A stretch of DNA of 64,000 bases from Coriobacteriaceae bacterium AF45-21 (GTDB taxonomy: Bacteria; Actinomycetota; Coriobacteriia; Coriobacteriales; Coriobacteriaceae): the NCBI GenBank assembly GCA_027682925.1, contig JAQCYU010000006.1, positions 1 through 64,000 of the forward strand. Direction: 5' to 3'. Position 1 is the first letter of the stretch. Each line of letters opens with the position of its first letter. The notes beneath the pieces are model-generated. The model was not told the origin of the DNA and did not search any database. It worked only from the letters and a program-made list of their open reading frames with translations. Below, in pieces: positions 17,906-25,941 of the stretch. A program made the translations under genes and the position numbers.

Positions 17906-18294
17906 CTGAAGGGCCTCTGGGGTACTTTACTCTGATAAAGCTGGCATAACAGCTAGAGTGAACGTCGTACAAAGGCAAGGAAAAATACCAAACAAATCGG
18001 TGAACGGTAGTTGTTCGCGCTCGCATTTCCTGCGGATTTGTTAAAAACGCCCTAATGGTATAAAAAAAGAAACATATAACAGCCCTGATGAAGGGGGTAG
18101 CTATGTTATCCTTCTCAAACGGGTGAAATCTTGGGTTTTGGGTTGCAGTTCCAAGGTGGACAAACGTTTTTCCCTGTACCAACGTGTGGTGAAGAACGGA
18201 AGAAGCCGGTAGTGCAAGCCGATAATTCAAGAATTCAATAAGCAGCGGTGTGAGAGAGCGCCGCATTACACGTAACTAGGAGCGTGGTTACACA
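17906..18294 (+). promoter_or_regulatory. Long upstream region of pyruvate formate-lyase
   Basis: About 390 bases without a supported gene precede the PFL start. The region is AT-richer than its surroundings and contains a TATGTTATCC stretch near 18103 that could serve as a -10 region, implying a leader of about 190 bases. I could not assign a riboswitch or an FNR/Rex site by eye. Confidence 0.35.
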
Positions 18295-20346
18295 ATGCAG
18301 GAGGCATGGGAAGGCTTCAAGGAAGGCATCTGGACGGGAGAGGTTGACGTCCGAGACTTCATCCAGAAGAACTACACCCCCTACGAGGGCGACGAGTCGT
18401 TCCTCGCCGGCCCGACCGAGCGTACCAAGGAGCTGTGGGGCGAGGTTCTCGACCTGCTGCTTAAGGAGCGCGAGCAGGGCGGTGTCCTCGATATGGACAC
18501 CAAGACCGTCACGGGTATCGTGAGCCACCCCGCTGGCTACATCGATAACGCCCACCGCGAGAAGGAGACCATCGTCGGCCTCCAGACCGACAAGCCGCTC
18601 AAGCGCGCGCTGCACGTCAACGGTGGTATCCGCATCGCTTGCCAGGCTGCCAGCCAGCACGGCTACAAGGTCGACGAGAACGTTGTCGAGCGCTACACCT
18701 TCGAGCGCAAGACCCACAACGCCGGCGTCTTCGATGTCTACACCCCCGAGATGCGTGCTTGCCGCTCGGCCCACATCATCACCGGCCTGCCCGATGGCTA
18801 TGGCCGCGGCCGCATCATCGGCGACTACCGTCGTGTCGCCCTGTACGGTGTCGACTACCTGATCAAGGACAAGGAGGCCCAGAAGGCTTCCACCCCGACG
18901 GTCATGACCGCCGACAACATCCGCGATCGTGAGGAGCTGCAGGAGCAGATCCGCGCCCTCGGCGAGCTCAAGATGATGGCCGAGACCTATGGTTTCGATA
19001 TTTCCAACCCTGCTACCAACACGCAGGAGGCCATCCAGTGGATGTACTTCGCCTACCTCGCTTCCGTCAAGGAGCAGAACGGCGCCGCTATGTCCATCGG
19101 CCGTACCTCTACGTTCATCGACATCTACGCTGAGCGCGACCTTGCCAACGGTACCTTCACCGAGGAGCAGATCCAGGAGTTCGTGGATCACTTCATCATG
19201 AAGCTCCGCATGGTTAAGTTTGCCCGTACCCCCGAGTACCAGGCCCTGTTTACCGGCGACCCGCAGTGGGTCACCGAGTCCATCGGCGGCATGGGTGTTG
19301 ACGGCCGTACGCTCGTTACCAAGATGAGCTACCGCTACCTGCACACGCTCGAGAACATGGGCACCAGCCCCGAGCCCAACATGACCGTTCTGTGGTCGAC
19401 CCGTCTGCCCGAGAACTTCAAGAAGTTCTGCGCCAAGACTTCTGTTGCCAGCTCCTCGATCCAGTACGAGAACGACGACCTCATGCGCGTCTACCACGGC
19501 GACGACTACGGCATTGCCTGCTGTGTGTCCTCCATGCGCATCGGCAAGGAGATGCAGTTCTTCGGCGCCCGTGCCAACCTGGCCAAGTGCCTGCTGTACG
19601 CACTCAACGGCGGTGTTGACGAGGTCTCCAAGAAGCAGGTCGGCCCCAAGTATCGCGCCGTCGAGGGCGATACGCTCGATTACGACGACGTTGTGGCCAA
19701 GTACAACGACATGATGAAGTGGCTCGCTGGCGTGTACGTCAACTCGCTGAACATCATCCACTACATGCACGACAAGTATTGCTACGAGCGCATCCAGATG
19801 GCTCTGCACGACAAGCACGTGCACCGCTGGTTCGCTACGGGCATTGCTGGCCTTTCCGTCGTGGCTGACTCCCTGTCCGCCATCAAGTACGCCAAGGTCC
19901 ACCCCGTCCGCGACGAGAACGGCATCATTGTCGACTTCGAGACCGAGGGCGAGTTCCCCAAGTACGGTAACGACGACGACCGCGTCGACCAGATCGCTCA
20001 CGACGTTGTGCACCAGTTCATGGAGTACATCCGCATGAACGACACCTACCGCAACTCCGTGCCCACGACCTCGGTTCTGACCATCACCTCCAACGTCGTG
20101 TACGGCAAGAAGACCGGTTCTACGCCTGATGGCCGCAAGGCTGGCCAGCCCTTCGCCCCGGGTGCTAACCCCATGCACAAGCGCGATAGCCACGGCGCCA
20201 TCGCTTCGCTGTCTTCGGTTTCCAAGCTCCCGTTCCGCGATGCTCAGGACGGCATCTCCAACACCTTCTCCATCATCCCGGGTGCGCTCGGCAAGGAGGA
20301 CCAGGTGTTCTTTGGCGATATCGACCTTGATCAGCTGGGCGAGTAA
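18295..20346 (+). CDS. pflB: Pyruvate formate-lyase catalytic subunit lacking the glycyl-radical domain
   Basis: The 683-residue protein matches the PFL catalytic barrel. It has the active-site Cys pair C409-C410 in [11 protein letters not shown], the pyruvate-binding arginine region [11 protein letters not shown] near 170-180 and the [18 protein letters not shown] loop. It ends with GALGKEDQ and a few more residues, exactly where the E. coli enzyme (760 residues) runs on into the C-terminal glycyl-radical domain. That domain is encoded by the next gene. The enzyme converts pyruvate and CoA to acetyl-CoA and formate under anoxia, but only with the separate subunit supplying the radical glycine. 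The start ATG lies after AGGAG with a rather long spacer. Confidence 0.92.
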   Translation: MQEAWEGFKEGIWTGEVDVRDFIQKNYTPYEGDESFLAGPTERTKELWGEVLDLLLKEREQGGVLDMDTKTVTGIVSHPAGYIDNAHREKETIVGLQTDKPLKRALHVNGGIRIACQAASQHGYKVDENVVERYTFERKTHNAGVFDVYTPEMRACRSAHIITGLPDGYGRGRIIGDYRRVALYGVDYLIKDKEAQKASTPTVMTADNIRDREELQEQIRALGELKMMAETYGFDISNPATNTQEAIQWMYFAYLASVKEQNGAAMSIGRTSTFIDIYAERDLANGTFTEEQIQEFVDHFIMKLRMVKFARTPEYQALFTGDPQWVTESIGGMGVDGRTLVTKMSYRYLHTLENMGTSPEPNMTVLWSTRLPENFKKFCAKTSVASSSIQYENDDLMRVYHGDDYGIACCVSSMRIGKEMQFFGARANLAKCLLYALNGGVDEVSKKQVGPKYRAVEGDTLDYDDVVAKYNDMMKWLAGVYVNSLNIIHYMHDKYCYERIQMALHDKHVHRWFATGIAGLSVVADSLSAIKYAKVHPVRDENGIIVDFETEGEFPKYGNDDDRVDQIAHDVVHQFMEYIRMNDTYRNSVPTTSVLTITSNVVYGKKTGSTPDGRKAGQPFAPGANPMHKRDSHGAIASLSSVSKLPFRDAQDGISNTFSIIPGALGKEDQVFFGDIDLDQLGE

Positions 20347-20425
20347 CTATTGTTAGTGCTATACTAACAATAACGATTACTGATTAGTGCGCCGGTTTCG
20401 GCCGGCGCCTATCAATCGAAGGAGA
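20347..20425 (+). promoter_or_regulatory. Two hairpins between the PFL subunit genes
   Basis: ATTGTTAGT with ACTAACAAT, then GCGCCGG with CCGGCGC, form two stems in the 85-base gap. Neither has a T-run, so they look more like mRNA processing or stability elements than a terminator. They could set different levels of the two subunits. Confidence 0.5.
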
Positions 20426-20431
20426 CACATT

Positions 20432-20683
20432 ATGAAGGTTTCTGAAGTTTCCGAGACTCAGGCCGATAACCTGGTCCACATGCTCGACGCTTACGCCGAG
20501 AAGGGTGGCCACCACCTGAACATCAACGTCTTCAACCGTGAGACGCTGCTTGACGCTCAGGCTCACCCCGAGAAGTACCCGCAGCTGACCATCCGCGTTT
20601 CCGGCTATGCCGTGAACTTCCACACGCTCACCAAGGAGCAGCAGGACGAAGTCATTTCGCGTACCTTCCACAACAAGTTCTAA
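20432..20683 (+). CDS. Stand-alone glycyl-radical subunit of pyruvate formate-lyase
   Basis: The 83-residue protein is the glycyl-radical domain alone. It contains [16 protein letters not shown], then [18 protein letters not shown] with the radical Gly58 in RVSGYA, and ends in the usual [14 protein letters not shown] at 20432 follows GAAGGAG. Residues 10-30 align with the segment of E. coli PFL just after the point where the upstream gene stops, so the two products together equal one full enzyme. It resembles GrcA/YfiD in principle, but here there is no intact fused copy in the window. Not a frameshift: it has its own ribosome site and an 85-base gap. Confidence 0.9.
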   Translation: MKVSEVSETQADNLVHMLDAYAEKGGHHLNINVFNRETLLDAQAHPEKYPQLTIRVSGYAVNFHTLTKEQQDEVISRTFHNKF

Positions 20684-20707
20684 AGGGGTTTAACTCCCGC
20701 AGGATCG

Positions 20708-20832
20708 CCGGGCCGCTTTGGGTTACTCTCCAAAACGTCCTCGGACATGCAAAGGGCTCCGCTGTGCGCTTCGCGCGGCGGAGCCCTTTGCGTCCTGCGG
20801 AATGTTTTGGAAAGTAACCCAAAGCGGCCCGG
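20708..20832. repeat. Internal-loop stem element, family K copy 1
   Basis: Outer arms of 29 bp (one mismatch) and inner arms of 14 bp (perfect) are separated by a symmetric 12+12 internal loop. The loop strands are GTCCTCGGACAT (20737-20748) and GTCCTGCGGAAT (20792-20803). The apex carries a GCGCTTCGCGC turn. Two further copies with unrelated arm sequences but the same loop strands lie at 26715-26831 and 32163-32289. Confidence 0.8.
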
Positions 20833-21119
20833 CTGGGGTCCTGTGTAGTCACCCTTTAGGCGGAACTCTCCTGATGGGTTGAGAGTTCTGGATACTTGCT
20901 TGCTACCGTTTATCGCGTATAGCTACCGTTTGCGGAATAAGTAACACTCCTTAATAAACCGTGTAAAATCTCAGAGAAGCACGGAGTTTTTCAGGGAGAC
21001 GCTGTCCTTTGTTGTGTGCAAGGGGCGGCGTCTCTTTGGCGCTTGGACGCCGTTGTGCAACAGTGCGGCGGCGCGTGCCATGTATTGAAAAGCCAACGTC
21101 AAGATAGGTCGTGATAAGA
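20833..21119. promoter_or_regulatory. Upstream region of the degV gene
   Basis: Contains a GAACTCTC/GAGAGTTC hairpin near 20872-20897, two direct GCTACCGTTT copies about 22 bases apart (near 20910 and 20932), and a G-U-rich stem with GAGACGC/GCGTCTC ends (about 20996-21035). The direct repeats could be regulator sites. No gene is supported here. Confidence 0.35.
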
Positions 21120-21974
21120 ATGGGCAAGTACGTAATCGTGGTTGAGTCTGGGTCGGATGTAACGCCGGAGCTCTGCGAGCGCTACGGCATCGTGCGCGTG
21201 CCCATGCATGTCACGATTGGTGACGAGACCGTCGAGGACGGCTCGATCGATCCGCTCGAGATTTATTCGCGCTGCAACGAGTTTGGTGTGATGCCCAAGA
21301 CCAGTGGCTGTTCGCCAGCGGATTTTGCGCATGTGTACGACCGCATCCATGCCGAGCAACCCGACGCGACTATTTTGCATCTTGCATATTCCGAGGCCAC
21401 GACCTGTTCGCATCAGTCCTCTAAGATTGCGGCCCAGGGGCGCGACTACGTGTTCTCCATGGATACGCGTTTTGTCTCGGTGGGCCAGTCGCTCGTTGTC
21501 GTCGAGACCGCCAAGTATATTGAGGCTCATCCCAATGCCACCGTCGACGAAATTTTCGCCTTTACCAATTCGGTGATGGACCGCGTGCTGCTGGGCTTTG
21601 TTCCTACGGACCTTGCCTTCCTTAAGGCAGGTGGTCGCTTGTCCAACGTCGCGTTTCTTGGCGCCCATCTGCTCAAGATTAAGCCCTGCATTGAGGTAAC
21701 GGGTGGCAAATTCGTGGCGACCAAGAAGCTCCGCGGCTCTATGCTCAAATGTGCCCGTGCCTTTATTGACCACATGGTTGCGAAGGGCGATATTGATTAC
21801 TCGCACATTGGCCTGGCGTATTCGGTAGGTCTTTCCGAGGAGCTGCGCGACGACATGGAAGTCTATGCGCACGACCTGGGCTTTAAGGACATTACCTGGA
21901 CTCAGGTCGGCGGCGTCATCTCGAGCCATTGCGGCCCGACCGCCTTCGGCGCGGTGCTCACGCTCAAGGCGTAA
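21120..21974 (+). CDS. DegV-family fatty-acid-binding protein
   Basis: The 284-residue protein has the DegV fold signature: VIVVESGSDVTPEL at the N-terminus, a KTSGCSPADF loop, HLAYSEATTCSHQSS, MDTRFVSVGQSLVV and LKAGGRLSN. DegV/FakB-type proteins bind a fatty acid and present it to a fatty-acid kinase (FakA) for phosphorylation; no kinase gene is in the window. I start at ATG 21120 because family members begin with this strand; a GTG three codons earlier is possible. It lies between the PFL subunits and the PFL-activating enzyme with a terminator on its 3' side, so it is probably its own transcript. Confidence 0.83.
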   Translation: MGKYVIVVESGSDVTPELCERYGIVRVPMHVTIGDETVEDGSIDPLEIYSRCNEFGVMPKTSGCSPADFAHVYDRIHAEQPDATILHLAYSEATTCSHQSSKIAAQGRDYVFSMDTRFVSVGQSLVVVETAKYIEAHPNATVDEIFAFTNSVMDRVLLGFVPTDLAFLKAGGRLSNVAFLGAHLLKIKPCIEVTGGKFVATKKLRGSMLKCARAFIDHMVAKGDIDYSHIGLAYSVGLSEELRDDMEVYAHDLGFKDITWTQVGGVISSHCGPTAFGAVLTLKA

Positions 21975-22005
21975 GGCCTGGTGTCTATCGATATCTATTG
22001 CCTCG

Positions 22006-22043
22006 GCGGCGGGTGGGTTGTGACAACCTTCCCGCCGCTTTTG
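22006..22043 (+). terminator. Terminator after the degV gene
   Basis: GCGGCGGG and CCCGCCGC arms with GGGTTG/CAACC inside, followed by TTTTG. Confidence 0.75.
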
Positions 22044-22160
22044 TGTGGGGCCAAATAGAACAACCCAATTGACCACTAAACCGTTTCACCATCATGCGTA
22101 TGGGCTAGAATGGCTCTGGCATTTATGTAACTAAAACCAATGAGAGGCAAGGTAGCGGGA

Positions 22161-22979
22161 ATGGCTGAGATGACGCTTGAGGGTGTGGACGCTCGTCCTG
22201 AGGATTCCGCATTTGCCCTCGGCCGCGTGCATTCGATTGAGACGATGGGAACGGTCGATGGTCCCGGCATTCGCTTTGTGGTGTTTGTTCAGGGCTGTCC
22301 CATGCGCTGTGCGTATTGCCACAACCCCGATACCTGGTCGGTTAACGGCGGCACCATGGTGACCGTCGAGCACCTTATGGACGAGTTCCAGAGTAACCAC
22401 GAGTTCTATCGCAGCGGTGGCATTACGGTGTCCGGCGGCGAGCCGCTCCTGCAGCCTGAGTTTTTGGCCGATCTGTTTCGTGCCATGCATAACAACCCCG
22501 ATGGCCGTGTGCATACCTGCCTGGATAGCTGTGGCTACGCCTTCGACCCTCAGCATCCCGAGAAGTTCGATGCCGTGCTCAACGAGACCGACATGGTACT
22601 GCTCGATATTAAGCATGCCGACCCGGTCGAGCATAAAAAGCTGACCGGTTGTGATCCCGCACGCATCCTGGCGTTTGGCGATGAGCTTGCACGTCGCAAG
22701 ATCAAGGTCGTTATCCGTCACGTGGTGGTGCCGGGCATTACCGACACGGTGGAGGAGTGCGAGAAGCTCGGTCGCCTCATCGCTCCATGGCACAACGTGG
22801 TGGGTCTGGAAATGCTGCCGTATCACACCATGGGTGTCGTCAAGTACGAGCAACTGGGCATTCCCTATAAGCTCGAGGGCGTGCCCCAGATGGATACCGC
22901 GCGCATGCCCGAGCTGCGCAACGCCGTCATGACGGGCATGAAAAAGCGCCGCGCCGAACTCAAAAACGCCATCGGCTAG
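22161..22979 (+). CDS. pflA: Pyruvate formate-lyase-activating enzyme (radical SAM)
   Basis: The 272-residue enzyme carries the CxxxCxxC iron-sulfur motif as CPMRCAYC near residue 47, preceded by GTVDGPGIRFVVFVQG, and the GGITVSGGEPLLQ motif near residue 88. It uses S-adenosylmethionine to abstract hydrogen from the glycine of PFL; here the target glycine is in the separate 83-residue subunit. The start is either ATG 22161 or the in-frame ATG 22140; I prefer 22161 for the AAGG site before it. It is not co-transcribed with the PFL genes, because degV and its terminator intervene. Confidence 0.9.
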   Translation: MAEMTLEGVDARPEDSAFALGRVHSIETMGTVDGPGIRFVVFVQGCPMRCAYCHNPDTWSVNGGTMVTVEHLMDEFQSNHEFYRSGGITVSGGEPLLQPEFLADLFRAMHNNPDGRVHTCLDSCGYAFDPQHPEKFDAVLNETDMVLLDIKHADPVEHKKLTGCDPARILAFGDELARRKIKVVIRHVVVPGITDTVEECEKLGRLIAPWHNVVGLEMLPYHTMGVVKYEQLGIPYKLEGVPQMDTARMPELRNAVMTGMKKRRAELKNAIG

Positions 22980-23001
22980 CGAGCCATTTTCGCCCCCAAG
23001 G

Positions 23002-23032
23002 GCACTCATTGGGGACAGACTTAAATGAGTGC
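23002..23032. repeat. GGGACAG-loop hairpin, family A copy 2
   Basis: Exact copy of the hairpin at 10530-10560. It ends at the first base of a 5'-truncated gene fragment. Confidence 0.8.
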
Positions 23033-23250
23033 GCGATGGCATTGCTGACGAGCAGGTTTTGGTGCGCGACAAGGCAGGCTGGATTAGCGAGGATGGTTAC
23101 TATTCGACATGCGATGCGGGCCTTATCGGCATCGATGGCTGTACCTATGTCATGAGCGTCATGACACCGATGCCGTGGAGCGACCGCTCGAGCGAGGTTA
23201 CGGCCGTGATTGCAAAGGCTCTGTTTGATATGCGAGCTGCGCTGGCTTAG
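23033..23250 (+). pseudogene. C-terminal fragment of a serine hydrolase / class A beta-lactamase-like protein
   Basis: An open frame of about 72 codons reads a KAGWISEDGYYSTCDAGLIG segment and a YVMSVMTPMPW strand. These resemble the last strands and KTG-like region of penicillin-binding or class A beta-lactamase-like serine hydrolases. No N-terminal domain, SxxK serine motif or start with a ribosome site exists. The frame begins right where the hairpin at 23002-23032 ends, so this is a remnant left by deletion or insertion. Confidence 0.5.
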
Positions 23251-23328
23251 CGTGTTCGTTTGGCGAGGTCAAACAAAATGCTGGTACCATACCGTGGTTG
23301 AGAATTTCGTATAGGTTTGGGGAATGGT

Positions 23329-24069
23329 ATGGCTACCATCGCGATTATCGGTGCGCTCGAAAAAGAGATCATGCAGATAAAGGAAGAGCTGAGCGACGTT
23401 TGCGAGGCACGGGAGGCAGGCTTGACCGTTGTGAGCGGCGAGCTCGACGGCCTGACAGTTGTCGCCACAACGGCGGGCATGGGCACGGTGAACGCCGCCG
23501 CCGCAACACAGCACCTCATTAGCAAGTATGCTCCGCAGGCTGTTGTGTTTTCGGGCATTGCGGGTGGTTTGAACCCCAAGCTCCATATCGACGACGTGGT
23601 CATTGGCAAACGCCTACGCTATCTGGATACCGATACCGCGCTTATCGCCGAGTCCGCACCGGGGCTCGAGGAGTTTGGCTCGACGCCTGCGCTGGTCGAT
23701 ATTGCCGCCGACGTGCTTGCTGAGCGTGGGTTTGTTGACGCTTCGAAAAATGCAGTCGCTTCGAACGAGGGCACCAAGCAGTTCCTGGTCGGCACGATTG
23801 CCACGGGTAACCGCTTTGTGACGGGCGCCGCCATGCGCAACGACGCTATCGAGGCGACGCATGCCGATTGTGTCGGCATGGAGGGCGCGGCAATTGCCCA
23901 TGTCGCAACCAAAAATGGTGTCGATTGCCTGGTGTTGCGCGCTATCAGCGATAATTGTGACGAGGCGTACGATGCAATTTGCGAGCGAGAGTTCGATCTG
24001 TTCGAGTATGCCCGTACCGCGAGTGGCATTACACTCGATATCGTTCGCCGTATCGCTGCTATCTATTAG
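23329..24069 (+). CDS. mtnN: 5'-methylthioadenosine/S-adenosylhomocysteine nucleosidase
   Basis: The 246-residue enzyme cleaves adenine from methylthioadenosine and S-adenosylhomocysteine. It starts with the typical IAIIGALEKEI strand and shows FSGIAGGLNP, TGNRFV, the GMEGAAIAHV motif with the substrate-binding Glu, and RAISDNCD containing the catalytic Asp. The length fits Pfs/MtnN. ATG 23329 was chosen over an upstream in-frame TTG. SAM-derived by-products from radical SAM enzymes such as PflA (5'-deoxyadenosine) are also substrates of this family, so proximity may be meaningful but could be chance. Confidence 0.88.
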   Translation: MATIAIIGALEKEIMQIKEELSDVCEAREAGLTVVSGELDGLTVVATTAGMGTVNAAAATQHLISKYAPQAVVFSGIAGGLNPKLHIDDVVIGKRLRYLDTDTALIAESAPGLEEFGSTPALVDIAADVLAERGFVDASKNAVASNEGTKQFLVGTIATGNRFVTGAAMRNDAIEATHADCVGMEGAAIAHVATKNGVDCLVLRAISDNCDEAYDAICEREFDLFEYARTASGITLDIVRRIAAIY

Positions 24070-24107
24070 CGCGCTCTTTTGTAAAAACCTACGACCAAGG
24101 AGTGTCC

Positions 24108-24698
24108 ATGGCCGATTCCATTAACTACCAGCTTGCCAAGTTTGTCGCCAGCTATGGCAAGGTTTCGCAGATTCCCGAGTCCACCTGCCCCGAGGTGAGC
24201 TTTGTCGGCCGCTCCAACGTGGGCAAGTCGTCGATTATGAACAAGCTCTTTGGCCGCAAGAACCTGGTCAAGGTTTCCAGCACGCCGGGCAAGACGAGCA
24301 ACATCAACTTCTTTGAGGCCGACGACGTGCATTTCGTGGACCTGCCGGGTTACGGTTTCGCCCGTCGCTCCAAGGCCGAGCGCGACCGTTGGGCCGAGCT
24401 CATCGGCGACTTCTTCGACTCCGAGCGCAGCTTTAACTTGGTCGTCTCACTGGTGGATATTCGTCACGACCCCAGCAAGCTCGACCACGACATGATTGAC
24501 TACCTACAGGGCAACGAGTTCAACTTTATCGTCTGCCTCACCAAGGCCGACAAGCTCAGCCGCACCCAGCAGGCCCGTCAGGCAGCGGCCATCAAGAAGC
24601 AGCTCAACGTCCCGGCCGAGAACGTGATCATCACAAGCTCCCAGACCGGCACCGGCATCGACGAACTCAAGCGCCGCATCGCCGAGGCCTGCCTCTAA
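24108..24698 (+). CDS. engB: Ribosome-biogenesis GTPase EngB/YihA
   Basis: The 196-residue GTPase has G1 GRSNVGKSS near residue 34, G2/G3 with STPGKTSNINFF and VDLPGYGFA, G4 TKAD and a G5-like TSSQTGTG. It assists assembly of the large ribosomal subunit. ATG at 24108 follows AAGGAG. It starts 38 bases after the mtnN stop, so the two are probably one transcript. Confidence 0.92.
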   Translation: MADSINYQLAKFVASYGKVSQIPESTCPEVSFVGRSNVGKSSIMNKLFGRKNLVKVSSTPGKTSNINFFEADDVHFVDLPGYGFARRSKAERDRWAELIGDFFDSERSFNLVVSLVDIRHDPSKLDHDMIDYLQGNEFNFIVCLTKADKLSRTQQARQAAAIKKQLNVPAENVIITSSQTGTGIDELKRRIAEACL

Positions 24699-24731
24699 TC
24701 AGGCTTTAGCTCACCAAAAGCTCCTATCTAT

Positions 24732-24774
24732 ATCACCTCAGTGATAGTTATTGGTAAACTATCACTGAGGTGAT
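24732..24774. promoter_or_regulatory. Paired ATCAC-N4-GTGAT operators at the small-protein/XRE operon
   Basis: Two dyads, ATCACCTCAGTGAT (24732-24745) and ATCACTGAGGTGAT (24761-24774), are arranged so that together they form a perfect 17-bp inverted repeat with a 9-base centre. The second overlaps the ATG at 24773. The bases between contain TAAACT, a possible -10 box, which would put the transcript start at or near the ATG. This is the usual geometry for repression by an XRE protein bound on both sides of its own promoter. Confidence 0.65.
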
Positions 24775-24910
24775 GTCAATTGGTTCCGAGTATTATCCCA
24801 GGCGTTTTGAGCGAGAGCAGAACGCGCGGCGTAAGTACTTGGACACCATAAATGGGTTCGACCCTGAGGGTGTCTACATTAAGGATTTAATGGCGGGGAA
24901 GGTTGATTAA
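24773..24910 (+). CDS. 45-residue protein in XRE operon
   Basis: The frame ATG 24773 to TAA 24910 encodes a basic, charged peptide (many Arg and Glu, with YYPRRFEREQNARRKYL and GVYIKDLMAGKVD). It abuts the next gene with no gap, so translation is coupled. There is no Shine-Dalgarno site at normal distance; the position of the promoter suggests a leaderless or near-leaderless transcript. I do not recognise the family. Its place in front of an XRE-type gene with paired operators is like a toxin-antitoxin or regulator-accessory pair, but function is unknown. Confidence 0.6.
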   Translation: MSIGSEYYPRRFEREQNARRKYLDTINGFDPEGVYIKDLMAGKVD

Positions 24911-25609
24911 ATGATCCCAGAGTTAATGGATTGTGGGCCGAGTAGGACATATCCCGTCTGTTATCTCGAGGACGCAATGAACAACCTTGGCGACTGCTTT
25001 GACTACGCCGTAAACGACTATGGAGCAGAAGGATCCGAAGTCGCTGAACTCTTTTGTTTGAGCGGCGTGGCTCGTGAGTTTGAACGTGGAAACGCATGGG
25101 TCGTATCGGGAAAATCGGGCGTTGAGCTATTCGCGCTTATTGCCGAAAGGTCTGGCTACCAGGCGGGGTCGATGCCAGATCGGACCTATCGATTTGAGAA
25201 GACACCGGAATACTGGACGGGCTGGATATTGGCGTATCTGCAGTGGCGTCTAGGGGTTTCTTTTGAAGACCTGTTGCATGTCGTTCCGTTTGATGTGCTG
25301 CGCAGCCTGTACTACCCCTGGCACGAAGCCTCGGAAGAACGCGTAGCGCGTCTTGTTTGCGATATGGCGAAGAAAACACCTCGTCAAACCAAACTGGCGC
25401 TAGCAAGAAAGAGGCTCAAGAAAACCCAGCAAGACTTGGCATACGAATCGGGCGTATCGCTCCGCTCGATCCAAATGTGCGAACAACGCCAGAGAAGCAT
25501 CAACGAAGCATCGGTAACAACCGTAAGGGATATGGCGAAAGCCCTACACTGCAACATCGAAGACCTCCTAGAGCCAGTCTTCGAATACAAAGAAACCAGC
25601 GCAGCCTAA
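24911..25609 (+). CDS. XRE-family regulator with conserved N-terminal domain
   Basis: The 232-residue protein has an N-terminal domain of about 150 residues with a conserved look (CFDYAVNDYG, GVAREFERGN, GKSGVELF, YWTGWILAYLQWRLG) that I recall from many uncharacterised Firmicutes and Coriobacteriia proteins. A C-terminal Cro/CI helix-turn-helix follows (LALARKRLKKTQQDLAYESG then SLRSIQMCEQ). It likely binds the ATCAC-N4-GTGAT pair upstream of the operon and represses itself. The biological role of the N-terminal domain is unknown. Confidence 0.75.
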   Translation: MIPELMDCGPSRTYPVCYLEDAMNNLGDCFDYAVNDYGAEGSEVAELFCLSGVAREFERGNAWVVSGKSGVELFALIAERSGYQAGSMPDRTYRFEKTPEYWTGWILAYLQWRLGVSFEDLLHVVPFDVLRSLYYPWHEASEERVARLVCDMAKKTPRQTKLALARKRLKKTQQDLAYESGVSLRSIQMCEQRQRSINEASVTTVRDMAKALHCNIEDLLEPVFEYKETSAA

Positions 25610-25756
25610 CCCAATATATTGCCAAGGTTTGTATCTAGTAAGCGCTCCTTACCAGCAAGAGTCCCTACCAATAGAAAGCGGTTTAAAGGGCCGAAATCGT
25701 ATGAATGGCATTGCGACTTCCAAATGGGCTGACTGCTGCTTGAAAAGCTATAGAAA

Positions 25757-25783
25757 TAGGGGCCGACTTAACGGCCCCAAGCA
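25757..25783 (-). terminator. Terminator of the secreted-protein operon
   Basis: On the minus strand GGGGCC and GGCCCC arms are followed by TATTTCT, about 30 bases beyond the stop of the 34-residue gene. Confidence 0.6.
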
Positions 25784-25812
25784 TCGCATAAATGATGTAT
25801 GCGTTTTATCAA

Positions 25813-25917
25813 CTATTTCTTGTTTTTAATCCATTTGCAGATACGCCAAATAACCACTCCGATGAGAATCAAAACGAGAGCGATTGTAATGTCTGAGTGT
25901 GCAGGAATAGGGGTCAT
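25813..25917 (-). CDS. 34-residue single-span membrane peptide
   Basis: ATG (complement of 25915-25917) follows TGAGGAAG. The product has a short polar N-terminus, one hydrophobic helix (ITIALVLILIGVVIW) and a basic tail ending KWIKNKK, so it should insert with the basic end in the cytoplasm. It lies 24 bases downstream of the secreted-protein gene and before a terminator, so the two form an operon. No family was recognised. The size resembles type I toxins or small regulatory membrane peptides. Confidence 0.6.
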   Translation of the reverse strand: MTPIPAHSDITIALVLILIGVVIWRICKWIKNKK

Positions 25918-25941
25918 CGAACTTCCTCAATTGATGTGAGT

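Noticed and set aside
18235..20193. 652-codon minus-strand frame opposite PFL
   Set aside because: Val/Asp/Gly-rich shadow caused by codon bias of a highly expressed gene; no motif and no ribosome site.
20346..20432. Frameshift as the cause of the split PFL
   Set aside because: The second gene has its own ATG and GAAGGAG, and the 85-base gap contains hairpins and no PFL-like sequence in any frame.
25629..25829. Small plus-strand frame after the XRE gene
   Set aside because: No ribosome site, atypical composition, and it overlaps the terminator of the opposite operon.
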